Below, one piece after another: positions 32,950-45,490 of a DNA stretch of 64,000 bases. Below the pieces are notes generated by a model. That model was given only the letters and a program-made list of their open reading frames with translations. It did not search any database and was not told the origin of the DNA. Every line of letters starts with the position of its first letter. The first letter of the stretch is position 1. This stretch comes from Deinandra increscens subsp. villosa (Eukaryota; Streptophyta; Magnoliopsida; Asterales; Asteraceae), in contig JBCNJP010000010.1 in assembly GCA_039602395.1 (NCBI GenBank), positions 30,715,831-30,779,830 on the forward strand, read 5' to 3'. The position numbers were made by a program, and so were the translations under genes.

Positions 32950-33545
32950 GTCTACTGATATTCAGAAGAGCGTAGTTGACAGGACAATTTTTTCAGATGA
33001 TCGGGAGAATGAAGGGCATGTTTGAAAGCAAGGCTCGGAATGAACGCTATGAAACCGTTGTCAGGCTCCTCACCTATCGAATGGCTGAAGGTAGCCCTAT
33101 CTGCGCCCATGTCCTTAACATGAAAGGCTGCATCGACCGACTTGTGAAGCTCGATTACGTCATTCCTCAGGATGATGGTGACAGATTTGATCCTCCACTC
33201 TCTTTCCAGTGCATTCACTCCCTTCTGGATCAATTTAATATGAACTGCCTAGTTAAGATAATGACCGAGCTTCACGGCATATTAAAGACTGCTGAGATTA
33301 GTTTTCTTAGCAATAACAACAACAAAGGAAAGTCGAATGATGTGCTCGCCATTCGATCCAGAGGTGTCAAGAAACCTGAGGCTAAGAGGAAACCTGGGCA
33401 AAGGAAGAAAGGAAAAGAAAGAAAGGCAAAGGCGCTACTGCTAGAGGTTCTAGTGGCACCGGAAAGGGCAAGTCAATGGCTTCGAAGGCATCACCGTAAG
33501 ATAAGCGCGATTGCTTTGAATGCAACAAGATAGGGCACTAGAGAC
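32950..33545 (+). pseudogene. Copia gag of element E, third piece
   Basis: Resumes E's gag after element B (STDIQKSV after the shared ATG). After a frame change it continues with GMFESKARNERYETVVRLL, MAEGSPICAHVLNMKGCI, a degenerate FQ..HSLLDQFNMN segment and MTELHGILKTAE, all standard copia gag blocks. A Lys/Gly-rich basic region follows, then the zinc knuckle CFECNKIGH, whose next codon (normally Trp) is TAG and whose final Cys is Phe. No pol follows, so E is deleted downstream. Confidence 0.85.
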
Positions 33546-34371
33546 GAAACTTCCTTATTAATCTTGCCAATGTGAAAGGGAACAAGGCCGATGTAGGCTC
33601 TTCTAGAGGTATATATCCATAACCTCATGTTATAGACCACTTCATTTGATACTACAAAATATACGCTTGACATACTTTACATTTTCGGAGGAACATTGTC
33701 AAAAGCAAAAGAACCAAGATGAAATGACACCTTTTCATGTATGCAAACTTTGAATAAAGTTCATGTCGTACTTTGAATTCTTGGTAGTATCCTTAAACAA
33801 CTTGCTTTTTTTGTTCTTCCTTGGCGGGGTCCAAGACGGATACAATTTTGCTTTTCGTTTGAATCTTAACATGCACTAAGTTTCCGGTGTAAACTTATAT
33901 GATATGCATGGTTTTATCTACACTTGAAAATGGTTTCACTTGGTTGGTAGATTAGATTCAAACATATATAACATGACACTACACCTGGTGATCCTGATTT
34001 AAAGAACACAAGACTAGCCTTATGCGAATTGAAGAACGTTTGTTCTCTCGAATCCCATCGAGGCCATGTTATCTTTTTTATTCTCATCGTACTTGTTACG
34101 ATAGGAATAGAAACCTACCATGATTCATATAACCTTATGGTTTAGAATCGCGTAGCTCGAGAATTTATTAAATCAAATTTGAACTTTTATGAATTCACTT
34201 GCTTGATTTCGTCAATTCAAACAATAGGACCTTTGCTAAGTTCAAACGCTTGTTTGCAAAAGTTCAAGTCACTAGCTCTACTTATGTAAAGCAATCACCT
34301 GGATGATTATGTTATATGAATGCACTAAGTCCTGTGCATATGACCATGATGGTTATGAATATATATATATA
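33546..34371. other. Unassigned sequence after truncated element E
   Basis: About 0.8 kb of AT-rich DNA. It may begin with a few degenerate pol residues (to about 33620). After that I see no protease, integrase or other domain. A (TA)n stretch precedes 34371. Confidence 0.4.
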
Positions 34372-34410
34372 CTAGTGGGGTACCCACGCGTTGCGGCAGG
34401 CGACTGTTTG
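34372..34410 (-). mobile_element. Possible Helitron 3' terminus
   Basis: On the minus strand a GC-rich segment (GCAACGCGTGGGTACCCCACTAG) ends in CTAG followed by T in a TA-rich target. It includes a small stem GTGGG/CCCAC. Helitrons end in a hairpin plus CTRR inserted between A and T, and terminal ACCCGCGCG..GCG-type hairpins ending CTAG are common in plants. The hairpin here is degenerate and lies closer to CTAG than usual. The 5' (TC) end was not found. Confidence 0.35.
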
Positions 34411-34708
34411 TAGGGTGCGATTCGTCTTATGTTTGCGTGTCAGGCGGCAACGCCAATTTACAACGCGATATTCGTTTCTGTCAGAGCAATGCGGAGCGAC
34501 ATACAATTTATAATGCGGTTACACATTCGGTGGTGGTGGCGTCAATTAACTAAAGCAATATTTTTTTCTATTAATCTATCAATCTTGTCGTAATATATTA
34601 TTGTACGTTTATAGTTCTTTCATTAATAACTAATTTTTAGATATATGTATTAACATCAAGGAACATCTTCACTAAAATGGATAGAGATGAAGATCGAAGG
34701 GACATATA

Positions 34709-34836
34709 TTCAATGAATACTTATCATCATTTTACATGTTTTAGTATATATCCATAGTCTTTATTCAAAGAATATTTATCATCATTTCACATGTTTTAAT
34801 ATATATCCATAGTCTTTATTTAAAGAATACTTACGT
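34709..34836. repeat. Tandem duplication, about 55-bp unit
   Basis: Two and a bit copies of a unit containing GAATA.TTATCATCATTT.ACATGTTTTA and ATATATCCATAGTCTTTATT, with small indels. Confidence 0.8.
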
Positions 34837-35092
34837 AAGGATGAGCCGATTCATAACATAAATTAAAGAAACTTTCTCAACGTGATGAACCAAATCATTA
34901 AGATTAAACAACTACCTATGTATCTCACCAACTGACTCCTAAGATATTGCATCAAAGTGAATATATTATAGCATAAATTAAGCTAACTTTCACAGTTAGA
35001 ATGTTTGACTATAACTGGCACCTAAGGTTATATAGACAAATTCATAACTGGCACCTAAGGTTACAAGTAGCTGCCTAATCTTGGTGTCAAAC

Positions 35093-35150
35093 TTTCAACG
35101 GTGATGCATAATCTTCTTAACTTTCAACGGTGATGCATAATCTTCTTGTA
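35093..35150. repeat. Perfect tandem duplication, about 29 bp
   Basis: ACTTTCAACGGTGATGCATAATCTTCTT occurs twice in direct succession. A nearby 20-bp direct repeat (ATAACTGGCACCTAAGGTTA, about 35010 and 35045) shows that local duplication happened more than once. Confidence 0.9.
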
Positions 35151-35329
35151 CATCAAACAATCCAAAATATGTAAGAGAAGAAAATCCATTATTCAACTAT
35201 CAAATCATGTTTATAAATATCTTATCTTGAACAGACTATGCTAAAGCAAAAAGAACCTTTAAATTTGCAACATGATCCCAAAAATATAAAAGAGTTTACA
35301 ACATGGCAACAAATTAATAAAAGAGTGGA

Positions 35330-35424
35330 TCAGATCACATCTGCAAGCCACGTATTTATTACCGGTTCTAAGATGGCTTGAAAAGTAGAGGCACCCGGAA
35401 GATTTACCATTGTCCTTAAATTAC
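35330..35424 (-). pseudogene. Captured last-exon fragment, unknown protein
   Basis: On the minus strand, after an acceptor (TTGTTCTCAG) at 35425, an open frame reads NLRTMVNLPGASTFQ, then AILEPVINTWLADVI, and stops at TGA (35332-35330). The composition and the splice border look like a genuine host exon. I do not recognise the protein. It is probably cargo of the putative Helitron. Confidence 0.4.
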
Positions 35425-35734
35425 CTGAGAACAAGATGATCATAAAAATCAAAGTCAGAACATAATCTTGTTCAGAGCGAACCAACTACAAGTTCTGAAT
35501 CATCATATCATGAAACATGACAAGACGGGTGTGGGTCAAAATGGGTTGCTTTTAAAATTTTGCCAAAGAATCTGATCTGCTCATTCCTATGAAAATCACC
35601 CACATCGAAACCTGCTATCAGTGTTGCCAAAAAATGGAAGAAACAATGTTTGGTCATAAATCGGTACCATATATAAATTTCGAAACACCCATCTGTAGTA
35701 GTAACTTGCATGTTTCCAAATATTTACAGAAACC

Positions 35735-35829
35735 GAATTCGAAATGGTTGTGCCATCCTTCCATTTTTGCAACCAGTCAGAATACCCTTTCATGAACTCT
35801 TCCCAGTTGACATCAAAATCCCAGAATAT
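35735..35829 (-). pseudogene. Captured internal exon fragment, unknown protein
   Basis: On the minus strand, after an acceptor-like TCATTTGTAG at 35830, an open frame reads IFWDFDVNWEEFMKGYSDW and continues LQKWKDGTTISN. It is Trp-rich and amphipathic, unlike the surrounding AT-rich DNA. The same strand and spacing as the fragment at 35330-35424 suggest two exons of one captured gene. Protein not recognised; the far limit is approximate. Confidence 0.4.
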
Positions 35830-36199
35830 CTACAAATGACACAAAATTTCATATATAAGAGAAAAGAAGAATGATGTGTAAACAAGTCATTCGCTGGACC
35901 ATCAAATGCATACCTTGAAACTGACAAATAATAACAATAACCATACTATCCAAATGTATTATACCAATAACTAAGATCTAGCTTAGAATCACGTTCAAAC
36001 TTTTTTTTAGATAACTATTATAGTAAATAGGAAATAACTTGAATTACATAACGATGTCTAACTCATGGATATACTAGATGAAAGAGCCATAAGACCATTG
36101 TTTGATGTGCTAATTAGGCTTGGCAAATCAGAAAGTATACAAATGTGATATATACTAAATTTGATGCTTGACCTAGTGGACAACATCTTGATGCGTATA

Positions 36200-37245
36200 T
36201 CAAGATATATCAAGAAAATGAGAAGTCATTGTGTATACATGTGTTTATTTTGCAAAGATTTTAAACTTGTTTGACGTTATTTATTTTCTCAAAGGATTAG
36301 ACATTCTCTGCGTATCGAAAGATCGACTGATTGTTGTTCGTTTGAAGTTCTGCTTTATTTTCTTGGTGTTTCATATAACTCATCAGACTTTCTCTGCGTG
36401 TACGGGAGTACCGACCTGATTGTTGTTGAGTTATACAATTTCAACTTGTTTTATTTTCTTATTTTGTTAAATCTGAGGCCTTATCTGCGTATCGAAAGAT
36501 CGACCTTAAGGTAGACGATTTAACGTTCTTATTTCTTTTTGCATGGAACACAGTTGACTATATCATATATACAATTATTATGTGTTTAATCACAAGTGAA
36601 ATCACAAAAGTGTGATAAGCAAAAGCATATCTGAGTATGTCTGATAGTATGGGGTACACTGGTCAATGCAAATCTAATCAATACCTTAACATATCTAGAT
36701 GTTATGAGTATGATTACGCCTGAGTTTAAAGTTGGACAAATTATATCTGCAATCGACATGGCTTGTGTGCTATAATAATCAAAATTGAAGTGTAGTTCAG
36801 CATGTTATGTCCAATATGATCCCAAGTCGTGATCTTTCTCACAAAAGACAAAAATAGTGTCTAATTTTGTATTACATTTAATTTTCTATATTAGAAAATA
36901 CCAAAAAGATTTTAGGTGTGTTTTGATATACACTTTAGAAAAATCAAAAAGATTCTATTTCTTATTTCTTTTCGATTGATCAACACGGAATACGAAATTA
37001 ATTTTAAAATTTAAAATATCATGGAGTCTTAAAGAGACATTTTGCACCAAGATTATTTATGTTGGCAGGTTTCTGAGTGGAAAGAGAACATCACAATTTC
37101 AAGTCTTCTGAATTTGTTAATAAAGATTTTACACGCGTTGCAATGTCAAGTATTCAAGATCAGACTCATCATCAAGTTGAGGAAGAGTTTGGTTGAAGAT
37201 ACAAGATTATGTGGAAGTTGATACTGCACATGTCGAGGGGGAGTT
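36200..37245 (+). mobile_element. Post-pol region of copia family F, plus strand
   Basis: No gene. Three spaced copies of a TCTGCGT(ATCGAAAGATCGAC) block lie near 36306, 36391 and 36485; the middle copy is divergent. They alternate with pyrimidine-rich stretches. AAAAAGATTTTAGG-type strings at 36905-36960 resemble the post-pol region of element A. It ends in a polypurine tract (GAGGGGGAG, about 37235-37243) abutting the LTR. The left limit is arbitrary. Confidence 0.5.
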
Positions 37246-37584
37246 TGTTGATGCATAATTATAGGTCGTCATGTAAAGTATCAAATACAAGACAAAGTTG
37301 CAAGATTGTGTTGATCCGAACTAGAGGCGAACTACAAATTCGGAGTCACACGAACTAGTCCGAACTGGCAGTTCGGATGATCGTAGTTTGCACTTTGAAG
37401 TTCAACTATAAATAGCTTGTCTTGTATAGAATTCACAACTTATTTGTCATATCTTCTGTGTGTGTTTTCTGTGTAATCTCTCTGTGGTCTAATACAAGTT
37501 CCTTTGTATTTACTCAACGTGTTCATACGTTTTACATAGATTTCGATACGACCGAGTAGACGATCCAATGCTCACGCATTTACA
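37246..37584 (+). mobile_element. 3' LTR of copia family F, plus strand
   Basis: 339 bp, TGTTGATGCATAATT...CTCACGCATTTACA, preceded by a polypurine tract. It is homologous to the inverted LTR at 798-1176. It contains a palindrome CCGAACTGGCAGTTCGG (about 37359-37375) and other GAACT motifs upstream of a TATA box CTATAAATA at 37406-37414. Its right end abuts an Athila LTR missing its first about 33 bases, so this copia probably inserted into the Athila LTR. Confidence 0.88.
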
Positions 37585-39027
37585 TTAGTCAAACACCCAC
37601 GAATGTTGGTACTTTATGTATTATTTTGGTCTATCTTACATTTGTTTGCTGTAAAATGTCTTAAACAGGTAATTAAGGGGGCAAAGTGATATTTGGGGAT
37701 TTTACAAAGTTTTGGGGCTGAAATGAACAAAATTCGAAGATCTGACATTTTGTACACATCACGACCCATGATGGTCATCACGGCCCGTTTCAAGGATCAA
37801 CGAAGAAACCCTAATTCGTTAATTCATGGCGGCGCTTACGGCCCGTAACCACGTAATGAGTCGTTATGACCGAATTTCAAAACCCTAAATTTTCACTATA
37901 AATACCAAATCATTTGGTCATTTTCGAGGGTTACACATTAGAGACCAGTATAGTTCGGTTCTAGAGGAGTCGAGAGGCTAAAAGTCGTAGAATTCAAGGC
38001 TAGAAGTCTTCGATTGATAGATATATCAAGTTATTCGAAGATTCGGCTATTGGTCGACTTTGGTTTGCGCTTACAATCATGTTTAATTCCATTTTATTTG
38101 ATGTTTTATGTAGTTTAGCTATGAGAAGCTAACTCTCTTGATGTCATCTGAGACATTGTGATCTATTTATCGTTTTACCTATGAATTGACGTTGAATATT
38201 TTACATAATGATTTTAGTATAATGATTATGATTCCTTTTGCATGTTGAATGATGTGTTTGATCCTTTCCTAGTAGTATTAGGTTTGGTTGGTAGGATAGA
38301 CGTATTCTGCTCATTAAATTGATGATATTTCTTAGTTGGTAATCTAGCGATATCAATATGTGTTTAGGAACTCTAGCGAACCTAGATAAGAAATGGTGAA
38401 GATGCATATTTAATAATCTGTCTTGTTTGAAGTATGTCTTTGTGTTTGGTCATGAATCTTAGCTTCCATGTCTTGGATAAAGGGAATACTGAAATGACTA
38501 AATATATTGCATATGTTATTGCATGTAATTGGGTTATGAGTTATTAGTCCATCATGGTTCATCAGAATAGGATTGGTCTATGATCCTAGGTCTTAGATCA
38601 TGTGTTTAGTGTCCTATAGCTAGGTCATTAATTCGTGGATTCTTCATTATGATTGTGGTTTTAATTGCTGATTTATGAGTTTAGAGACTATAAATCTATT
38701 AGACAGTTTCTTACAAATGTCAATGTCAGGTCTAGGTAATACATGAATAGTGATCAGTCTTAGATGATATATGTTCTTTATTCTGATTTTACATCTACGT
38801 TATTATTGCCACCTTCATTCTGTTTTCTTATTTACTGTCTAAAAGTTATTAGGAATTATGACGGAATCCTGATGATGATAACTAGGTTTAGATTGATTAC
38901 ACCATTGCTTCCTTAGGTCGAACCTAGTTTCTTTTTGTGCTACCATACACGATAGGTCCGCTTTCCTATATATGCATGCGTAGTCATAAGGTAATTTAGC
39001 TTTATAAATTTAAAGGTCATATTTGCA

Positions 39028-39031
<4 letters not shown>

Positions 39032-39085
<54 letters not shown>

Positions 39086-39260
39086 TAGGTTCAAATGAGA
39101 ACTTTTTATTTTGAGAACTTTTGAGAACTAAATCTCAACCACAAATTTCAGGGGGGGGGGACCACTACAATTCATGGGAGTGGGAATACATGTAATAAAC
39201 ATGTGGCTCAAATTAGTTCTTTTTAGTTCTCAAATCAAATTGGTTCTCAAATGATCCTCT

Positions 39261-39312
<52 letters not shown>
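39032..39312. repeat. (AT)n microsatellite split by a MITE
   Basis: AT runs at about 39032-39080 and 39265-39312 flank the MITE. The corresponding site in the 3' LTR (59109-59159) is an uninterrupted AT run. Confidence 0.93.
39081..39264. mobile_element. MITE inserted in a TA microsatellite, copy 2
   Basis: 184 bp, with the same termini (AGGGTTAGGTTCAAATGAGAAC / ...TGATCCTCTCCCT) and the same internal TTTGAGAACTTTTGAGAAC as copy 1 at 5111-5300. The middle differs more than the ends. Confidence 0.8.
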
Positions 39313-39314
<2 letters not shown>

Positions 39315-39335
39315 TCGTGTGCATCAAAGGCTTTT

Positions 39336-39354
39336 TTGCGTCGTTGCCGGGGAA
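39336..39354 (+). other. Athila-type primer-binding site
   Basis: TGCGTCGTTGCCGGGGAAG, a close variant of TGGCGCCGTTGCCGGGGA, the site Athila elements use. It lies about 10 bases after the LTR end. Confidence 0.75.
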
Positions 39355-39485
39355 GCAAGTCGTCATTCTGGACCTCATTAGGTTAGTTAGTTTAGGTAGT
39401 CTTTCTTTTCTGTTTTGCGTTTCTGCTTTCTAAACTTCAGAAAACCAAAAAAAAAATAATCCAAAAAGACCCAAAAATATTATTC

Positions 39486-40769
39486 TGCTATTTCCACTCG
39501 TGCGAGTCGTCCGCTTCTTATTCAAGATTTCGAAGATCCAGAACGCGTTATCCACCAAGCACACAGGATGAGGGATGCAGCGTATCGTTCGATCGCTGAC
39601 GCCAAGCCTACACTAGAAGGAGGGCAGTCGAGCATCACAAGACCCGCCATTCAAGGGAATTTTGAGATCAAGCCTTAAGGCATCCAAATGTTTCAGAATG
39701 CGTCGCAATTCCATGGATTAGCGGAGGAGTGTCCACACGCACACCTTGACACCTTTCTCGAGATGTGTGACACATTTAAACTCGATGGTCTCACTAACGA
39801 TGCAGTCTTGCTTCATTTGTTTCCATTCACTCTGGCAGGAAATGCCAAAACTTCGCTTAAGACCCTAACAGCAGGTTCCATCACTACATGGGACCAGTTG
39901 GCAGAGAATTTCTTAGTTAAGTACTTCCCTCTCTCAAAAACTACTCATCTTCGCAGCAATATTATTTTCCCAAGACAAGGGGGAAGGTCTCCATGAGGCA
40001 TGGGAAAGATATAAGGGGTTACTACGCAAATGTCCTCACCACAATATGGTTGCGTGGCTCGAAGTGCAGTATTTTTACATCGGGTTGAGCAATCCTACCC
40101 GTCTGCGCGTTGATTCCTCTTCAGGAGGATCAATCCTCAATAAAACTCCGGCTGATGCCATAACATTGATTGAAAGTCTAGCAGCCACAAGCTATGACTT
40201 GTAGCCATCGAGAGGTCGCCAAAGCTCTAATCCTAAGTGGCCTGACATTCTTGCCATAAATGATGTCACCTCACTGAACGCAAGGATCGAAGCTCTAACG
40301 AGCCAGGTGAATCGTCTACCACTAAATCCAATGGGTGTGATGCCTGTGGTAGTGCTCATACCTTGGATAAGTGTCATGTTTTCGCAGCTACGTTAACTGA
40401 GCAGGTTGAATCGAATCAAAACTTTTATGGTCGCTCATATGACCAATCTAATCGTCAAATTTAACTCAGATAACAGGAACCAGTCCGGTAGCTCCTGGCG
40501 AAATCCAAACTCGAATTCCAATTTCAACAATTCCAATCAACCTTATCGACCACCTCATTGTAACCAAGGTGAGCCATCTAAATTGGATAAATAGGAAAAA
40601 CTTGTCCAAAGTCTAGTGAATGCTGACAATAAACACGATACTAAAATAAAAAATTAGCAAGTTAGTATCCAGAATATGGAGAGACACCTGGGGCAAATAG
40701 CTAATCTTTTATCCGAAAGAAATAAGGGTGAATTGCCTGGCAACACTGAGGTAAACCCTAATGCCAGTG
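39486..40769 (+). pseudogene. Athila gag, first part
   Basis: The N-terminal region (RDAAYRSIADAKPTLEG, then NFEIKP) leads into the retrotransposon gag domain: FHGLAEECPHAHLDTFLEM, LFPFTLAGNAK, AGSITTWDQLAENFLVKYFP. A frameshift near 39975 continues as LHEAWERYKGLLRKCPHH. Later come LINKTPADA-like sequence and an Asn/Ser-rich, Gln-rich tail, with the coiled MERHLGQIANLLSERN near the end. Several frameshifts and stops. It ends at NPNAS where the solo LTR was inserted, and resumes in frame at 53612. Capsid precursor by family; dead here. Confidence 0.82.
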
Positions 40770-41329
40770 TGATGTACCGTAATTTGTACATCTTTCTAGT
40801 TGAATATTTCTTACACTTTAACTATTATATAGGATAACTTTTATCGAATATCACTTCTAATTGGTTCAGATTTAAATTTCATATATTTCAGGAGACCATG
40901 AGTAGAAAGGGATTAAAATAGTGTATTTGAGCAAATAAATATACATGTGTATTTAAATTCAAGATGATGGATCCATGTGTGTTTGTCACGTGGGTTAAGC
41001 ATGAATGGATGGGTTTAGGACTTTAAACATGTCACCAAATAAATATAAGTGAGTGGAGTTTTATGGACAACAAGACAATACCCAAATTAATCCTATGGAA
41101 TGCACGTGGACTAGCAACCAATGTGGAAAAACAAAATAAAGAAAAGTTGGGCTTCATTTATGGGCTCACGTAAAGCAAAAGAACAACGGAGTGCATGGGC
41201 TAGAAGTAGAGGAGAGTAGGTCAACAATTACCGGGTGGATATAAATTTGAAGGCAACTCACAATTAGCGGGGGGAGACAGAATTACGGACGGCAGGAGAC
41301 TCGTGAAAGAAAACAAACGGGAGCAACTT

Positions 41330-41401
41330 TGCAACACCCAAATTTTTATGACTTAAATTATATATGTGTGCTATATTTGTTAAGTAGCTGAAATGCATGT
41401 G

Positions 41402-41441
<40 letters not shown>

Positions 41442-44400
41442 TAATAGAGAAACGTCACGATTCACGTACGAATATTCGACACGACATTCAAGGAAACGTC
41501 AAGAGTCGAATTAATAGAATATGGTAGATAACGAAAAATAAAGATCGTGGGCGCAAACGGATCTTAAATCCGAGTTATAACGAAGCGGGAAAACGCAGAA
41601 TAACGATTTAGGTCCGGTTTGTAATAAATCGTATTTAAGCACGAACATCACTAAAATAACACCGAAGCGAAAATAGAATATCAGGTATTGTTAAATACTT
41701 GATTTATAATCATTATAAAATATATTTGCAATGTTCGGCACGAAAAACGGTGAAATCGGTAACCGTTGCTGTTACGCGATAATAACCGAAATCAATTCGG
41801 TTAGCCGTTCGAGATAATTATAACGCCTCGCCAAAGTATAAATAATTATTATAATAATAGTTAAGAATTTCAGTCAAGAGGATGTATTCGGTCTATGAAA
41901 CAGCTGCGATCGCTACGCCGATTGAACACGTGCTTATACCGTGTAGTTAAATAAGTATTCACCGGTTTGTGTTATAACCAAAGAATAAATATTACGATTA
42001 TATTTATTAGACTTCCGTAATATTTTAAATGTTCGGGAATTTTTATAAACCGTTGATGAAATATTAAAATATTTAACGAGTTCAAAAATACGGGTATAAT
42101 ACCTATATATTCAATCCTACACCACAGAGAATATCTAAATTATTTTGCTTGTTGCTTACTTCTCGCATGGTGAGTCAGCAGATAATTTGAGGATCAAGAT
42201 ATACATACACGTAGGAAGAAGACACTTTCACTTCAAGTATTAGTACGTGTAAGAATCCTTGTGGATTCACTTTGAGTATAAATACATGCATGCGTTCCAA
42301 TTGAAATCACACAATTCTGAATTAAACCACAACCCGACAAATTAGAAGAAATAAGAGAGAGAGAGAGAAGAGAAGAGCCGGTCTCCACCCTCCCTCTTTC
42401 TTCGTTTTTTCGGCCGACGCCGGCACACCCCCTCCTTCCGATTCCGCGACCGAACCCAGCCCCCTTATTCCTCGTTTTCACGGAAACTCAACACCGGCGA
42501 CCTGTTGCCGGTGATCTATTTTCACTCGGCGACCCAGTGACAGCAGCACAGCGCCACAGATTCCGGCGAGCTCCTTCCCTCGTTATCTTCTTGTTTCGGC
42601 CGGCGTAACTAGCGAATCCAGCCGCCTCTCCTCTCGATTCCGGCGATAAAACCAGCTCCACACTGCCCCTCCGTCTTTCCGACCACGCAGTAACAGCAGC
42701 AGCAACTCCACCCAGACTCTCCCGTCATGCACCCTGCCGGTGTGTTGTTTCGCGACGGACAAATCCGGTGACAGAGCCCGACGTCCCCAGCCACCTTCAT
42801 CCGGCGATCCTCACGGCGACGGGAAACGGCGGCGAGACCACCGGAACGGTGATCAGGTCATCAGCAGCAGCAAGGGTGAAGGTGACGGTGACGGTTGCGG
42901 GTCGAGATGATGAAACGGGAAGAAAACCCGGTAAAACCCGACACCACCGTGCTCTCTTTCGGTTAACTTTCGGTAACATACAGTTGACTACGGGTAAAGG
43001 CGGCAACGGTAGTGAGCTACCGGGATGACGGAGAATGGTGGCGGTGATTGGCGGTTGTTAACAGCAGTCATAGGTGGCCGTGATTCGAGTTAGAAAAGGG
43101 ACGACGAGTTAACCCGACTCAAAACCCGTCTTAACTTTCGGGCGACGTTTCGGTGGCGTAACGAGGTCCAAACGACAAACCGACAACGGGGAAATGCTCG
43201 TGCCGAGAAAATAGTCGGGAAGGACTATTCGTTTGTCAAGGACGGACAACTTTATTATTCGGTTATTTTGGACTCGTTTCACGACCCGTCAAGAGATAAA
43301 CACGTTATATATTTGTTATTATTACAAATATTATTGTTAAGTTGAAGCTTATATAATAGAACGAGATAAATGATATAAATATATATTTAAGACGGATAAA
43401 TATATATTATTACTAATCAGTTTTATTTAATTAAAATTGATTAAAAGGATATTGTATTTAAATATTAAATATATATATGATTATATATATTTAATATAAA
43501 GGTTAACGATAATGATAAAGTATTTATCAGATTAAAGAATATGTTTAATATATATTAAAACATATTTAAAATATGTTAAAATATATGTAAGGAGCTTAAT
43601 ATTGAAATTAGGGTTTTCTAGAAACGGTTCTATCAAACCCGAGTAAACGGTAATGAACTAAGCTTTGAAATTTTAAAGCATGTTATAAAATGATATAACG
43701 GATAATACCTAAAGTCAGTTTTGAATGAAAATGGATTTTGATAAAGAAATGAGAAAAACGGGAAATTAGGGTTTCGGAATATGATTGTTTAATATAAAGT
43801 AATCCGAAGGGTATGGAGACTTGATTTTTGACATGGAACTGTGTTTATATATATAATAAGTATATATAAAGTTAAAATGGATAAATGATAAAATATTTAA
43901 ATTACCGAGTTAATCGGATATTAGAAGTTCGCGCGGACCGGAAGGGTAAACGCCTGTACACTGGGGTTTCTGGCAAAAGCGAGGGTGTCGCATAAATCCC
44001 AACTGGGAAATGGCATCCCTCACTAGGCGATCCCGGAGTGAGCGCTTACTTATAGGAATGCGTGTCTTCATATTATCAACAAAAGAAAAGGATAATCGCC
44101 TAAAGGGCATTTTGGTCATTTTGACCTTTTAAAAGGAATGAACTTAATAATAAAATATTATTAAGATAATGAAGTATTAAAATAAACATAGGAAGTGTTT
44201 ATTATATTAAACCTTGCATTAACGCAATACAATACGCGATTAGGTTTAATTGGAAGGCATTGCGGAGACTTTGTCTGAATTAACTGCTTAAGAGAATAAG
44301 GTGAGTTCTATGAGCCCACTTTTAAATGTTTTAAATGTTTTAATGTTTTCGGGCTGATATACATGCATCGATATATATTCAACTCTTTACTTGAAAAGTA

Positions 44401-45474
44401 TTTGAGATGCCTTTACTTGTTTTGTGTTGATACACATACGTGGAAAAGTTATAATACTTATAACTGTTTTAAAAGTTATTATTACCTGTTATTACTTTTC
44501 GGGAAGGTTATAATAAACGGGTAATATAAAGAATGAAACTTTTATATAAAGCTTTGAGAAATGAAAAATGTGAATGTTTGGTCTAAGCCTATGTATACGA
44601 ATAAGTGTCGGGTAAATATGATCTTATTAGCCTTGTTATGCAAGACCCATAATATTATATTTATGAAACGCTTATTTCCATATACGGGTGATGGACTGGT
44701 GTTGAAATGGTTATGAGTCCAAATACAAGAGTTACTTAAATGGACTTTTGAAAAAGATGAAAAGGTTTAAAAAGGTTGAAAATGTGGAAAAGGTTGAAAA
44801 TATTTTAATCTAAGCAGATATTGTCTAGTGAAAAGGGAAAAGGTGGTTGTGCAACTAGAAGCGGGGAATGACGGTTCCCCGGGGTAACTACAGTTACTCT
44901 ATGAAAAGGTTTCGGGTGGCGACGGTTGCCCGAGGAACTAACGTGGTTCTAATAGACAATGCTTAGTAGAATGAATGGTTAAATGTTTTGGTATAATTCT
45001 GTTATGTCTTATACCTGATAAAGGATAAATGATTAAATGTTTTGGTATAACTCTGTTATGTTTTATACCTGATAAATGTTTATAAAGATGGGGTCGTTAG
45101 ACCCAAGTGTTAAAGGTAAATCTTTCAAGGAAAGATAAATGTTTTAAATACTTAGAACTCACCAGCGTAAGCTGACCTTTAAAAGCATGTATGTCAGGTA
45201 TCGGTGATGTTTAAAGTAGCAAGGGAAGGGCTCTAGCAAGGGCAGATTAGATGGGCAAGCTATCAGGAATGACTCAGTAGTAGACTGGCATAGCTATAGA
45301 TAAGATCTAGTTATTAGATTATGTTATTATTTTCCTTACTGTTGTAACTTGTTATATATATAAATGAAAAGTTTTTAAATTTCCGCTGCTTAGTTATCTC
45401 TGTTGTACCATGTGTTCATGAGTAAATCCGGCATGTGACTCCTCCTGGAGCCAAGACTGGGAGTGGGCGTCACA
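41330..45474 (+). mobile_element. 5' LTR of the chromovirus-like element
   Basis: 4,145 bp. The first base pair after TG is changed (TGCAAC versus TGTAAC). It contains an (AT)n tract (about 41405-41437), a TATA (GTATAAATA) at about 42277, and a GC-rich 5'-UTR-like zone of CCGGCGA motifs (42400-43150), which is the reason for open frames there on both strands. The end is fixed by the primer site at 45478. Confidence 0.9.
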
Positions 45475-45477
45475 AGT

Positions 45478-45490
45478 TGGTATCAGAGCC
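45478..45490 (+). other. Primer-binding site of the chromovirus-like element
   Basis: TGGTATCAGAGCC, three bases after the LTR end GTCACA. Confidence 0.92.

Larger units (their letters stand above)
37585..39326 (+). mobile_element. 5' LTR of the Athila-type element (start truncated)
   Basis: Aligns with 57643-59176 along its length but starts about 33 bases in, at the junction with a copia LTR. TATAAATA is at 37897-37904. Motifs ACGACCC...ACGGCCCG and ACGGCCCGTAACC...GAGTCGTTATG lie upstream of it (about 37755-37880). It contains a MITE that the partner LTR lacks. It ends GTGCATCA. Confidence 0.9.

Noticed and set aside
36098..36110. TTTGATGTGC as the missing first bases of the Athila 5' LTR left of the copia insertion
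   Set aside because: Only about ten bases match before the sequence diverges; too short to support a displaced LTR start.
42768..43028. Open frames inside the chromovirus-like LTR, conserved in the other LTR (50397-50657) on both strands
   Set aside because: Conservation is explained by the two LTRs being recent copies. The GC-rich CCGGCGA 5'-UTR-like sequence gives open frames on both strands with no domain.
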